A stretch of 64,000 nucleotides of DNA from Oscheius tipulae. Lineage: Eukaryota > Nematoda > Chromadorea > Rhabditida > Rhabditidae. The position numbers and the translations under genes were made by a program. The notes under the pieces were generated by a model, which saw nothing but the letters and a program-made list of their open reading frames with translations, was not told where the DNA came from and searched no databases. Positions 21,483 to 33,010 of this stretch are shown here, piece by piece. The stretch is taken from positions 1,364,001 through 1,428,000 of the forward strand of contig JASJZH010000003.1 in assembly GCA_037178975.1 (NCBI GenBank), read 5' to 3'. Numbering within the stretch: the first letter of the stretch is position 1; each line of letters begins with the position of its first letter.

Positions 21483-22160
21483 TTGAGTCAGAGCAGCGTT
21501 TCAAAACATTTTCAGCCTCAAGATATACTCCATTGCTAAAAATGGCGGCTCAGGAGAATAATGAAGAAAGCACATTTCAACGAACTGCTGATACTAGCTA
21601 GAAGTCCGTTGAAATAAACTGCGCTGTGTTTCGATGACCTACCAGTTTCTTACTGTTGGACATGGATCTAAGCCAAAAAAAAACTAAAAACGTTCCAAGG
21701 GAAGGGACTGAGCGGCACTAAGCTTGAACTTAACGAACTTTGTCAGTTTTTTTTGGATCAGATCCATACCCAAGAGTAAGAAACTGATATGAATAGCTTT
21801 TCCTCATATACTAAGAAACCACGTCACCCGGTCATAAAGCCATGTGGGGGACGGGAAAGTTAATCCGCCCGACTTCACTATCAACAAAACTTTTACGACT
21901 GCGGCTAAAGACTGATAAAGATACGTATTCTTTGCTTGTTACGGTGAATTAACCGCCATTAAAGCCGACACTTCAAAAGTCGTATCTGACGGAATCTACA
22001 AAAATATTGACCTGATTCAAAGCTTCCATTAAACTGTGTCCGGTTTATCCTATCAGAGCACACATTCATTCGGTACAAAACTTTTGAGAATAAGCAGAGT
22101 CGTTTCAATAATACAGATGCTGTATTTAAAGGGTGAAGACTTTGTTATCAGCAGCGCATC
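21483..22160. other. Lectin B 3' UTR and intergenic DNA
   Basis: 21483-21630 is the 3' UTR of lectin B, ending near an AATAAA inside TTGAAATAAACTGCG. It is almost identical to the tail of lectin C. The remainder up to 22160 holds no recognisable gene. A sequence around 21640-21790 contains TAAGAAACTGxTA in both orientations (GGTAGGT-like arms near 21644 and 21778), a loose inverted repeat. Confidence 0.5.
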
Positions 22161-23142
22161 ATGCTGCTCTCGCTGGAATTGCTCCTTGTTTTTGCTTCAA
22201 CTTTACTGGCTGAATGTCCTCCGGACACAATCTACGAGATCTTCTTTGACAAGTATGAGCAAGCTTTTTGTTTTATTATTTACCACTTTAGATGCTACAA
22301 GTATTATAACAGTCCTCTACCCTTTCTAGGAGCCGAAAAACAATGTAACTCGATCGGTGGTAACTTGGTCGCCGTCCAAAGCAACATTGAAAACAGTTAT
22401 GTTTCTGGCATTGCTTCTGGAGCCACTGGCCACACCCCGAATTTTTGGATTGGAGCAAATCAGATGCTGGCTGCTTCATGGTCATGGACATACAACACTT
22501 CGATGTCTTACACAAATTGGGCTACAGGCCAGCCGGGAACGAGCTATCCGTGCGGACTGATAAGAGACGCAGACTCCATGTGGATGTACGGTTCAAAAGA
22601 GCAAAGAATCAAGTAAGAATTTCAGATCCGGGGCTTGTAACAGTGCTCTGCCGTTTGTCTGTGCAGTCGCTTTATGTTGGTAACTGCATGTGTTACAAGG
22701 TATGATTTAGCCCTAAAAAACATCAACCCAAAACATTTTACAGTATGACAACAGTACCTATTACAACTATACTGATGCGACAATCGCATGTGCTCATGAG
22801 GGCTCGACGCTGGTCAAAATCGACACTCCAGAGCTGAACAATTTTTTGACTAATTTACCCGGCTTCAACACTTTTGGACTAAACTATCCTTGGATTGGGC
22901 TAACTTGTTCGAATACCTCGCCGAGCTCGTGTTCCTGGCCAGATGGATCCGCGGTTACGTACTGGAACAACATCTGGAGTGGAACGTATTATCTGTACTT
23001 GAGTACCTAGGTAAATCCTGTTTCCAGACCGATGAGCAATCAGTACGGGCTTGTTCTAGAGGCCAATAGCTACCCGCACTCCGGTGAGTGGGATACGATA
23101 GATTGCATAGACACTTATATCACGTTGTGTCAACAGCGTTAG
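22161..23142 (+). pseudogene. C-type lectin C, frameshifted by a 130-bp deletion
   Basis: The exon plan follows lectin B: 22161-22252, 22292-22585, 22626-22699, 22744-22985 and 23028-23142. The first domain is intact (AEKQCNSIGGNLVAV, NFWIGANQMLAASWSW), and the second domain and C-terminus (YPWIGLTC, TLCQQR) are also open. Compared with B, the linker and its small intron are missing: the sequence jumps from GCAGTCG to CTTTATG at about 22669, removing what is 130 bp in B between two TCG copies. The coding loss is 98 nt, so the frame shifts to a stop within a few codons. As it stands it could make only a secreted single-domain protein. Everything else is well preserved, so the event is recent. 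Confidence 0.8.
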
Positions 23143-23439
23143 TTGAGTCAGAGCAGCGTTTCAAAACATTTTCAGCCTCAAGATATACTCCATTGCTAAA
23201 AATGGCGGCTCAGGAGAATAATGAAGGAAGCACATTTCAACGAACTGCTGATACTAGCTAGAAGTCCGTTGAAATAAACTGCGCTGTCAGAGAACTGCTG
23301 ATATCGGAATTTACTAATTTGTCTTGAAATGAAAATGCATCGCAGTCTTTTTTTCCAAAAAGTCAGACTGTGTATCGTGATACAATTTACAATTTATTAC
23401 GTCGGTATCAAAAAGGGTTCCTAGTCGGAATCCCTTACC

Positions 23440-23660
23440 TTTGACCTCGTGCAGCTGGCCGGATGGTTCTGTACCAGTTTACACTCACTTTTGGACTAGA
23501 GCGTAATTTTTTAGGGTACGTACGCAACATTTGCTTCCAGGCCCTACAACATCAACGAAGGTCTCATTTTAGCTGCAAACAACAGGGGTTCTGACCCCGG
23601 AAAATGGGAAACATATGACGTCACAGACTTGTTCAGCTTTTTATGCCAAAAGCGTTTGTT
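23440..23660 (+). pseudogene. C-type lectin 3' fragment D
   Basis: Only the end of a fourth copy remains. One exon piece has SCSWPDGSVPVYTHFW, followed by a 44-bp intron (GTAATT...TTCCAG, ending about 23541) and a last exon with PYNINEGLILAANN, GKWETYDV and LFSFLCQKR. A 3' UTR like that of B and C follows, to an AATAAA in GTTGAAATAAACTGTG (23790-23805). Signal peptide, first domain and most of the second are absent. It is a 5'-truncated relic. Confidence 0.7.
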
Positions 23661-24038
23661 TGTTCAGTTCAGTGTTGCAAAACAGTTTCAGCTCCGACAC
23701 GAACCTCATTGCTCAAAACAGCGGCTCGTCAGGAAACGAAAGGAAACACTTCTCAGCGAACTGGTGCTACGAGTGTTCACTAGAGTTACGTTGAAATAAA
23801 CTGTGTTGAAATTTTTGTTACAACACGCAGCAGAATGTGAATCGTAATAGCTCTTCGGAAATAAATGTGGAATGCTAGCCAGTGTAATGCAAAAAGTGCG
23901 ATCGATCAAGATTCTGTAAGCAGCATCCCTTGTGTGTGTTTTCCTTGTTTATCTGCTGCGCCTTTCCAATGAACTCACACCTTTGTCGTTTCTGTTCAGC
24001 TCTCTCTAGCAGCTTAATTCTAGCCGGAACAACTTATT

Positions 24039-24963
24039 ATGGCTACCGGTTCTTTTCGCAGCTGTCTTCGTTTAGCTGTTCAAGTCAGAAATAATAAACC
24101 ACAGCTGAACTTTTTGAGAGCTAGTAATTTCTACGAAGAGCTCTCGGAGGATAATTCTATGCCCAGGATCTGTTCAAACCTTCAGCGGATCATTCTGCCA
24201 AGGTCTGCTTCATCTTGTCATTTGTCCACACCAGCACTGTTTCATACTTGGCTTATACGTACAAATGTGATATATGGAAAATCCACTCATCCCATGAATA
24301 GCAAGAGAGTTCCGGGAGGCAGTTCCAGTGGCGAAAATGCATTAACCTCTTCTGGTGGTTCACTTCTTGGCACCCGGACTATTTGTGTGCTGCAAGGTGA
24401 GAAAGAGAGACAGAGAGATAAAGGGACAGCCTCTGTAGCCGCAGACGGAGGCTATTTTCTGGCTGGAAAACTTGCCAAAGGTAACCTCTGAAACTTTTTA
24501 GAACTCATTCTCCCAGGACATCGTTTTAGTTTTTTTTTTGTTGACTACGATTCTGTGGGCAGAAACATGAAGCCTTTCTTCTAAAAAAAAAAACTACTGA
24601 AACCGATGATTCCCTGGCCAAGCTTGAGGAATCTACTGGGTACCATGTCTTCAAACATAAATGCTTAGCTTGGTTTTCCTGTTTTGTGAATCTAGTTTCT
24701 GAAATGCGACAAGTGAACGCTGACATTGACACCTATCGCAGAGATTTCTTGAAGCAACTACAGGCACAATTAATTGATGTGTTGACTGTGAAGAGTGGGG
24801 CTCAACCCAGAATAAAAGAAAAAGAGAAAACCTTATCAAAAGTTGCTTTCAGTATTCAATTGGATTCCCGATCGGTATCCAAGTCGCGTCTCTGCCGTAC
24901 CGAGAAGAGATCGCTGTTAGGGTATTGAAAGAAATTCAAGATTCTGTCATCTCTGCAAAATAG
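24039..24963 (+). pseudogene. Remnants of a fatty-acid amide hydrolase-like amidase gene
   Basis: Two pieces of an amidase-signature enzyme are visible. The first (to about 24393) carries THPMNSKRVPGGSSSGENAL, matching the Gly/Ser-rich signature with the cis-Ser of the Ser-cisSer-Lys triad, then SSGGSLLGT. The second (about 24700-24963) has the family's C-terminal pattern: DIDTYRRDFLKQLQAQLIDV, then, in another frame, GFPIGIQVASLPYREE and VLKEIQDSVISAK before a stop. Intact FAAH proteins have about 250 further residues between these blocks, including the catalytic Ser region. Here only about 300 bp separate them. The gene is internally deleted or scrambled. A short CAGAGAGA-type simple repeat lies at the junction. 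Confidence 0.6.
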
Positions 24964-25551
24964 ACTTTTAGATTTCCTAGGCTTTTTTTTTTGGTTTTGC
25001 ACGTTAAATTTTATAACAAAGGCATGTTTCAACAGCTGTTTGTTACATGTTCAACTTGTCATTTTAATCGCGCCGCAATAACATTAAACCCAGCGATCAT
25101 TAATATGCTCACGGTTTTATTCTCGTTGGTAGCTCGTCTGTTCCGCTCTGTTCATGCGTTATGCTAAGATGGTTTAGAAAAAAAAAAAGAGTAGCGTAAA
25201 TCAGGTGTCCGATTTCTCTTGATGTTGTTGAGAAAAGTCAGATCGAACTGAGTTTATAGAAGATCTACTCAGAGTTACGTCCAGGGCAGACACCAAGTCT
25301 TGATATGAAACCCGACTCATCCAGACGTAGTCGGTTCAATTTCTGACAAATATTTTTTTCTTACTTTTATTGAAAAAATATACATCATAAGCGGGATTAA
25401 ATGAGCCAATACAGTTTCCAGCTCAATATGAGCTCTACAGGAGATCGTCTGAAGCCATTTTGAGACTGTCAAACCGAGAAAAAAAACAGAATATGTCTCG
25501 TGGAAGAAAGAGTCTAGCACGGAAAAACTTTGTACACAAATGCGAGCAAAA
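24964..25551. other. Non-coding, with a short mariner-like scrap
   Basis: 25280-25330 (GTCCAGGGCAGACACCAAGT, then TTGATATGAAACCCGACTC) resembles 45950-45990 in the mariner relic, so it is probably a small transposase fragment. Poly-A/T runs fill the rest. No gene was seen. Confidence 0.35.
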
Positions 25552-28500
25552 CTAGGTAAATGTGCTCATCCGGCGCTTCTTCATCTCCTTGAACATGGCT
25601 CGTTCGTCCTTTTCCTCATCCTTGCCGGCCAGACCGAGCCATCTCAGAAACTTATTCGATTTACCGTGGTCGATGGAAGCTCGACCACATTGTTCGGAAG
25701 AAGTGGAACGCTGGGGACCGTGCTGAAAGAACAGGGGTCAGTGTCTCTGTCTCCACGTGCTGTAGGTCATAGATCATTTAGGTATCATAGGAGTGAACCA
25801 TGATGCCAACAACAGTAAGCCACGGTAATTAGTCAGAGATGGTTTGTGAAAGTGACGGATGCTTGTTCCAATCTGCTACTAGTTAACTGGTCTTTACTCT
25901 ATTACCCTTGCAGCAGGTCTGAACTCGACTGTTTACTCCCCTAGGTCTACTCCGGATTAGCCAACTGTTCAAGAGAACAGGTACTCAATAAGGGCAGTCT
26001 ACCGATCAGTGCTCCTGTCAAAACGTCTGTGACTTGCTTGAGAGTATGGCTTGAGGAGGAATACTTCAGAGGTGGTAACTCGATAGAGAAAGGACAATCT
26101 CTACGACTACCGGTCAGTCTCCCTGCCAAAACACGAGAGTCTTCCAATGCTGGTCAGTTCTCGAAACGTTTAGAAGAGAAGCCATTGTTATCCAATAGGT
26201 AGTCACGTCACTGGGCCCTCTGCTGAACCCCTATGGCTACTCACCGACTTTCCTCCCTTGCTATGAATTCTCAACTTCTCCAAGTCCTCTGGAGTGATGG
26301 TCAGGTGATTGACTCCGGAGGAGTGAAGACTGTGACGATGTTTCGGGGTCGTCTGTGTCTGCTTGACCACCGGCTGTGCAGCCAGTTCCATCAATTTTGA
26401 GGCAGCTTCCTCGCTAAAGTTCAATCTACTACCAAATCCAATTTACGGCTTACCATGCCGCTCTGTGCAACTTCTCCCTCTGAATCTCGATGCTTCTCAG
26501 ACGTTCACGATGTCTCTTCTCCTTCTCGCGTTGCTCGGCTCGCTGTAATGAGAATGTTATTTCGGGGTAGTCAAGAGTTATTTTAGACGCCTCTCTCTCA
26601 GCACAGATTGTTGTGGCCTCAGGGCCATCCCGTTCTCAGGCTGCATTGTTTGCAGCCAATGCCCCAGCGGTCAGCTGATGTCACAGACGAAGAGAGAGAG
26701 TCCAATTCAGATATTGTCGTAAATACGAAGGGCAACGTTGTCATGTCAGTTATAACTGGACAGAGTGCAGGAAGATTCAAAGGCAGCCTATATTCCTCTG
26801 TCTCTCTGTCTCTCCTACTAAAAACAGCCTCACTCCGAGATGTCCACTACTATTCCCACGTTCCAATCAAATCCGCAGATTACTTCGGACTTCCCCGAAA
26901 TACCCCTGACTATTTTCGTCTTCCATTGTCCCTTATTTTTGACGCTTGTTGCTCATATCTTCCGGATATGGGTTCGATATTATGGCGTAAACAGTCCCCA
27001 AGGAAAATATGTGACAATGGAACTGAGAGAGAGAGAGAAAACAATGTGACATGGGAATAGTAAATGTTGATTGGAAACTGAACTGGAAGTAGGCTACTGT
27101 CCCTTTCTGGACAGAGACAGAGATCAAAAGTTCCCGGAATTTGTCTCTCCCCTTGTTCTTTCCTCTGAAAGCAATTTCCGAACTCTGTCCTCTTTGTTCC
27201 AAAAAGTCTAATCTTGGCTCTCATTCACCCCACACTCTGTCTCCTCGGGGAGTTCTTTAACTCTAACAGAAATGCGTGCCTTTCTTCAAAATACTTAAAT
27301 GTCTCGGGACGCTTGGTAAGTTCCGAATCCTTGAGATCACCTTTCAGTGAGTTGTGTGCCCCTGGAACTTTTTGTCCCAGCCCACGAAGAAACTCTATCC
27401 GGGGACAGTGAGTTGAAAATAGAACAAAGAATGCTCCGAAGGACCTCTTGAGGACTTTTTGAGTCCCTCTACAGCTTCCACTTGAAAAATATCAGAACTC
27501 GCTGCGGCGACGCCATCACTTCCTCCGAACGTGCGTTCAGCCATCATTCAGAGGGGTCTAGAAGAAGGCACTTTGGCAGCCGATCACAAACGGCTTTTCG
27601 GAGAGAGTGAGAGAGAGGAGCAGAGAGACCAAATTGGCCTTTAATCCCGCGTCGACGATGCTAACAATCGTCGACAAATTTATGGGTACTAGGCTCTGTT
27701 TTCTGCAGTGAGGGTGGCTCCCGTGGGAGAGGACACGAGGGGAGGGAAAGGAGATGAAATGTCGAGGAATTGGAACGGGTATGGGAGGACTGAACTGTCA
27801 TTGTCACTGTCACTGTCTTCTTGTCTAAATGTCTCTGTCTCTCTATCTTTTTAACTCTCTGTCGCTCTGTCTCTCTGCCTCTCTGCTCCCTCCCGACTAC
27901 TAGGTGGTCGAAATAACCAGAGACCTATTTGTCACTAATCAAATTGTGTAAAGTGCTCCCTCAACACCCCTTGAGATCACTCTCAGTTCAGTGACCAGGC
28001 TTAAACTTTGAGGACTGACTGACAGCTCTGGGAAAATACGAAAAGTATAGTCCCGGAAAGAGTCATACTGTAGCCTATTCCCAAAATAGCCGAATTGGCC
28101 ATGTTTTCATGCTATTTTGCAACTCTTATAGGTCCACAACCTTGAAGAGAAGAAGCAATTATTCTACCCGGAGCTTTCAATGTTTAGACCCGAGACCACC
28201 CTCAACAAGGCTGGGGCCCCTCTTTTTCTTCAACAATAGCCAACGAATTGGAAGGGAGAGAGTAAGTCGACACGACGCGACGATTGAAGGCCGGATCTGG
28301 GCCGTTTGGAAGCAGTGGAAGTGCTTTTTGCTGGAGAGACTGCCAAGTATTTTTGGTGATTTCTATGAGAGTCAGTCCCTGGGGGAGTAGTGTGAAGTAC
28401 TAACGAGAAAAAGGGGCAGAGGCGTAAATATGGGAGGAAGCTACATCTAAGAGTAAGGAATGGTCAAAACAATCTTCTTGAAGAGTGAGAATGTATTATA

Positions 28501-29584
28501 GGGGCGAGACAATACCGGAAGGATGAAATGTGACTGTGTTCCACAACAAAAAAAAGGTTTTCGAGCGTGGGATCGTACCCTGCTACGTTGGTTTGGACAA
28601 GAGTCAAATGCACGATGCGAGTTGCAAGTTACGATGCAATGAAAGAACTGAAATCAAATTCCCCAAATTGTTTCATCTCCCATCTCCCCTAAAAGTTCTA
28701 TTCAAAACAAGGCTCATCCAGCCAGACAAGCCTATGACCTTATGACACATCAGACCTTGTTGTCTTGTCCTTTTCTATCCATCTGTTTTCTGTTTGTCCC
28801 CATTAACGTCCCCCGAGAGCATCCGTGTGTCCTTTTTATAGCAGCCCCGAACTTTGAATCGGAGCCGTTCGCTTTACAGTAATCCCTCTTCGAGTGGTAG
28901 ATGCCTCATTAAATTCCCATAATTTGGTGGATGAGAAAGAGCAAAGGCTAAAAATAAACCCGGAAATGGGTGTAGAAAGGTTATGGGACTTTTAACACTC
29001 AGACACAAACACAAAGTCCGCATAAACTGAAAGTGTTTTTGCCGTTGTGGCATTAATTTTTTATGAAACGAGACTGGGAGTTGTTAAATGTTTGTGGATC
29101 AAAAATTTGAATAGAATAGGAAGGGTGGGGGTGGATAGAATGAAATTCCAGACATCCGTTCCTACGATTCAGAACAGGCTGTCTCTCTATCCACCTGTCC
29201 TTTGGTCTCTCTGCCTCACTGTCTGACTGTTTCTCTCTCTCTCTCTCTCTTTATCTCTTTCTTTATCTCTCCCTTTATCTCTTAATCTCTCTGTCTCTCG
29301 TGTCTCTGCAGAGATATGACTAGAAATATAGGTAAGTCAAGTTTCCACACTCTTTTTCAACCCCGTGAGTCATTCCAAAGTAAGCCAAGCCTCTTTTTGG
29401 ACTCCAGTCCACTGTCACTCCTAAAAAAAATCCTATGTTTAGACAAAAAGCTAGCCTGTGTATACAAAAAAGACCAGCGGCTCTTGCCCTCCACCTTACC
29501 TCAAAATCTGAGAATCCACCGGCGAAGATCATCTCGAACTCGAAGGAAAGCGTCTTTAGTTCTTTGGGTTTGAGCTCCGGGGGG
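25552..29584 (-). CDS. 3' exons of an unrecognised charged protein
   Basis: The 3' end is clear and phase-consistent: exon 26542-26454 (AEQREKEKRHRERL, IQREKLHRAA), a 40-bp intron, exon 26413-26245 (EEAASKLMELAAQPVVKQ, VNHLTITPEDLEKLRIHSK), and last exon 25722-25552 (SNKFLRWLGLAGKDEEKDE, EMKKRRMSTFT, stop). An upstream exon at 29584-29500 (PPELKPKELKTL, FEMIFAGGFSDFE) ends in phase 0 with a GTAAGG donor, so it could join 26542. The protein is helical and basic and is not recognised. The gene's start was not found. Introns here run to kilobases, unlike the rest of the window, suggesting a long regulated gene that continues upstream. Confidence 0.55.
26600..29490. other. Intron-like, simple-repeat-rich DNA
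   Basis: Long tracts of TCTCTGTCTC type occur at 27825-27885 and 29175-29300, with shorter ones throughout. ORFs in it are low-complexity and lack start or splice context. Apart from the exons named above no gene was identified. Confidence 0.5.
29175..29310 (+). repeat. CTCTGTCTCT-type simple repeat
   Basis: This is one of the longest of many polypyrimidine tracts built from TCTCTGTC and pure TC runs (TGTTTCTCTCTCTCTCTCTC). Others lie at about 16425-16455, 27825-27885, 30870-31030 (other strand), 32020-32060, 42515-42600, 47805-47865, 48465-48570, 49860-49990, 52165-52260, 54970-55060, 59810-59870 and 62520-62720. Most fall in introns. Confidence 0.85.
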
Positions 29585-30014
29585 CTGAATATGAAGAGAA
29601 CCGAATTTAGAGAGTAGAATTCCACACACTAAGAGAGTAGAGGAGGGGCGTGGTCTGAATGGGAGGAGAGGAAAACACGAGCCTTGGGTGACACACAACT
29701 CTTGCCAAATGACCAGCAACAGCTGTTCTTCCTTTTGCAAGAGTCGTGAGATTATGGGTTCGAGGCGGTATGAGGAAGGTCTTTAGGGCGGAAGAAAGTG
29801 ATGACTGGGATTAGCGAGTCTCGTTTTAGGAACTTTCGGACGTGAAGTAGATGTTTGCGTGAATTTTAGGGGCATTCAAGAGTCAAGAGTCCACTTTTTA
29901 GTAATAGGTTTGGTTTGAGAATGGAGTAAACATGAGAGACAGGGAGACATAGAGAGACAGAATCACAGAGAGAAAGAAAGACAGTGAGACAGGAAGACAG
30001 GAACGACGTTGCCT

Positions 30015-30135
30015 AGTAGCCCACTAGAGCCTAATGAATTTTTAGTAATTAGTTACTGTTTGGAATTTTAAAGCAAAAGTTAGTTACAGAACTCTCTGTT
30101 ACGAAACGCTCTAATTAGGCGCAAAGTTTGTTTTG
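30015..30135 (+). repeat. Dispersed repeat shared with 50580-50700
   Basis: The two places share TAATTAGTTAC, AACTCT(C)TG(T/C)TACGAA and ATTCTAATTAGG(C/T)GCA in the same order and spacing. No coding potential was seen. Confidence 0.5.
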
Positions 30136-30262
30136 ACTACTGTAAGCACAACTTCTGAGACTAGCTGAAATTGCTACACTGAACTGAAACTTTAATAAAC
30201 TACTGAAGAATTATCTCTACTGTCTAAAGCGCTATGGTTTCCGTGGCGGACTCTGTCTGTTT

Positions 30263-30412
30263 GTTTGTTGGCCTGTGGCCACCAAACAGAAGCGAGCCAA
30301 TTATCTTTCCCAGAACTACGAAGCGGCGCAGCCGCCAATGCAAAACACTGACGAAAGGACAGCAAAGCCGTCGCAGACTGCTTTGCTGTCCTTTCGTCAG
30401 TATTTTGCATTG
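30263..30412. repeat. Cluster of three hairpins, the last a 32-bp near-perfect inverted repeat
   Basis: 30263-30287 folds with arms GTTTGTTGGCC / GGCCACCAAAC around TGT. 30323-30335 folds as GCGGC-GCA-GCCGC. 30336-30367 and 30381-30412 are inverted copies (31 of 32 match; left arm begins CAATGCAAAACACTGACGAA) around a 13-nt loop. It is not a gene. The order GCGGCGCAGCCGC then AGCCGTCG recurs, inverted, at 32915-32980. Confidence 0.85.
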
Positions 30413-32918
30413 AGACCAGTGATCAGTCTATATCACAATCTCTCCAAGATCACCTGCCCACTCCCAATATACTAGCTCTCAACCCGAGCCTATTGGCCTG
30501 AATGCATTCCTCCAGAAACCTCATCAGCCCCCTTCGTGTGGAATATAAGAAACCTAATGATCCCACGAGAACACTCTCCTGGAAAAATCAAGGAGCACCG
30601 TGTCTTGTAAACAACGGGTGCGCTGGTTTAATTCCGTGACCCAAGGCCACAAAACCTCTGAACCCAAACCTCAGTAGATTAGGCGCGAGCTTTGGTTCTT
30701 ACTGGATAAAAATAGGTTGGATCCTGTTTTGGATCTGAAGAGGGAAAGATAAATGATCTAATCTTTGGGATCTCATGAGGTTGATATACATTTTCCTGTT
30801 TTGGAGCTCATTGGTTTCCGGTTATCATGTATCAACAGGTTCCTGGATAATGTGGGATTTAGGAGGAAGTGGGACAGAGATACAGAGAGACCTAGAGACT
30901 GAAAAATAGAGAGACAGTGAGACAGAGATAGAGAGATAGAAAGATAGAGATAAAGAGAGACAGAAATACAGAAAGACAGAGACAATGAGACAGTGAGACT
31001 GAGAGACAGATAAAGACTTAGAGACAAATACAGATGCTTCAGTAAGAAGCGAAAATGTTTGAGCTCAGCCAATTATTAGTATAGCTGTCTCCCACTGCTT
31101 CTGACTTAGTCTCTCAGTTTATATTTAAAGTGACTAACAAGAGAAGATGCCTCGTGTCTCTCTACCTGAGAATGACCGAGTTCAACTCAAAAGAATCCAT
31201 TGCCCTCTGTTCCCAAGGTGTTCCCTACGACTATTGTTTCTCTTCAAGCCCAAAACAAGCAATTCTCACGCTCTATCAAGATTCCTTCCCTTTTTAGGGT
31301 GGTTGGTGTTTGCTTCGCTAGAGGGTATATTGTTTTGGAGGCTTTCATCGGTCATTGTGACGGATTATGGGGAAAGACATTTAATTTGAATAAGAATTGG
31401 GAATGAGAAAGAGTGGGAGTGGGTGGAAGAATGGAAGCAGAGTACAGGACAGAGAGCCAGCGAAATAGAGAGGCAGAGAGACAGTAGAGTGAACCTGAAC
31501 GCAGTTTCCTTCCTTATACGATTCTGGTTCTCTACGATGAGTCTTCCCCGATTCGGAAATGACGGTCGAGTCGTTTCCGATAGTCCTAGAAAACATTCTA
31601 GCTAGCGAACCCAGTAGTTTGTTGCTATTGCGGGAGTTGGAAGCTATGGACACAAAGCACTTACTTTTCCCAAGTTCAACCATTTAGTATTGGATCTGAG
31701 GTGAACAGAACAGTTCTAGAACTGGATACGCATGGCTTGAGAGAAAAGGTGAGATTAGTTCAGAGTCTGGCAGTAGAGCAACAGTTTCATTCAGATGATC
31801 CATCCATATCCAATGACAGGCCCAAAGTACTAGTTGCTATTGGTCCCAACACTTGTCTCTTTCGCCTGACTCAATCTGTACCGGCTGACTATTTATTTCT
31901 CTAATCCAAAATACTTATGAATCCATTCAGCTCCTGTCCTTATCTTTAGTAGTCTCTCTAAGTCAGTATTTTCATTGACCTATATATGTACTATCAGTCA
32001 TCCAGTAGTGCGAGCTACTCCCTCTCTCTCTCTCTCTCTCTCTCTTAGTCTGTTCCTACCTCTCTCGACTCACTCTGTTCCAACCCAAGAGTTCGTATCA
32101 AAACTTCCTGTACTCTTCTCAGTCCCTGTCTCTCAAATCGACTCACTGTTTCTGCCCAACAACAGACACACTCTAAAGACCAGGCTCACTTCCTCCTTCT
32201 CCAGTCTCTCTGTCCATTTGCTCTCCCATGTGACCTCTATTTCTAATAGCCATGAGTGCAAATTGATGTTTACCTAAAAAAGAAAGGACGCGTCAGCTTC
32301 CAATGGCGCCACTCGAGGAGGGAAATTGGAACTCTGACGGAGAGAAAACAAACAAAGGAAGAGTTATTTTCTCATTCTTAAGTACTACTGAGGTGATGAT
32401 GAATGACCGTCGGTGGAGCCTTTAGTTCGTCCTTTTTGTCCTCGGGAACAAGCTGGTCCCGATGAACGAACGCAAGTTGAAAAGTCCCTGGGGTTCGGCG
32501 GCGTCAGAAATATTTGACAAGAATGGGGGACTAAGAATCAGTTAAGAGACGCGATAGGAAGGAAAATGAATTATCACGAGGGGAATGGAACGCCGGTGGT
32601 CATTTCAATGGTTTTGTTCGGAAGTTTCATGGTCTTAGCTCAAAATTCTATCCACCGCAGAACTCGCATAAATTCGTTCGGGCAGCTCAACAGTTAGCTA
32701 AGAAACTGCCGGGTTCTGATTTAAAAGACAAGGTCTGACAGCCTGACCTCCAATACTATTAAGAGAGTGGGTTCATCAACTACCAGTCGCTAAGGTTTCT
32801 GGTGGAGCGCCCGATGCTGATGCCCCGTAAATCACAAAGTGACTGACAAATTCCCAAGTAAGGCTTCAGACAGACACACAGAGACTTTTGGGCATATAAA
32901 ACTAGATCAGCCGTCTAC

Positions 32919-32975
32919 GACGGCTTCGCCGTCCCTTAGTCTTGACGTAGCATTGACAACAGGCGGCTGCGCCGC
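32919..32975. repeat. Paired GC hairpins related to the 30.3-kb cluster
   Basis: GACGGC-TTC-GCCGTC (32919-32933) and GCGGC-TGC-GCCGC (32963-32975) are compact stem-loops. Read on the minus strand, the block GAAGCGGCGCAGCCGCC ... CAATGC ... AAGCCGTCGTAGAC parallels 30320-30378, so the two are copies of one element in opposite orientation. Confidence 0.65.
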
Positions 32976-33010
32976 TTCTTCAACAGCCTGTGTTCCCAAG
33001 TTTCCCCAAA

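Noticed and set aside
27260-27400. Possible CRISPR-like or satellite array in the repeat-rich part
   Set aside because: Repeats are irregular simple-sequence tracts without constant spacers; the genome is eukaryotic.
30773-31072. 99-codon minus-strand Leu/Ser ORF
   Set aside because: Translation of a CTCTGTCTCT simple repeat; no gene context.
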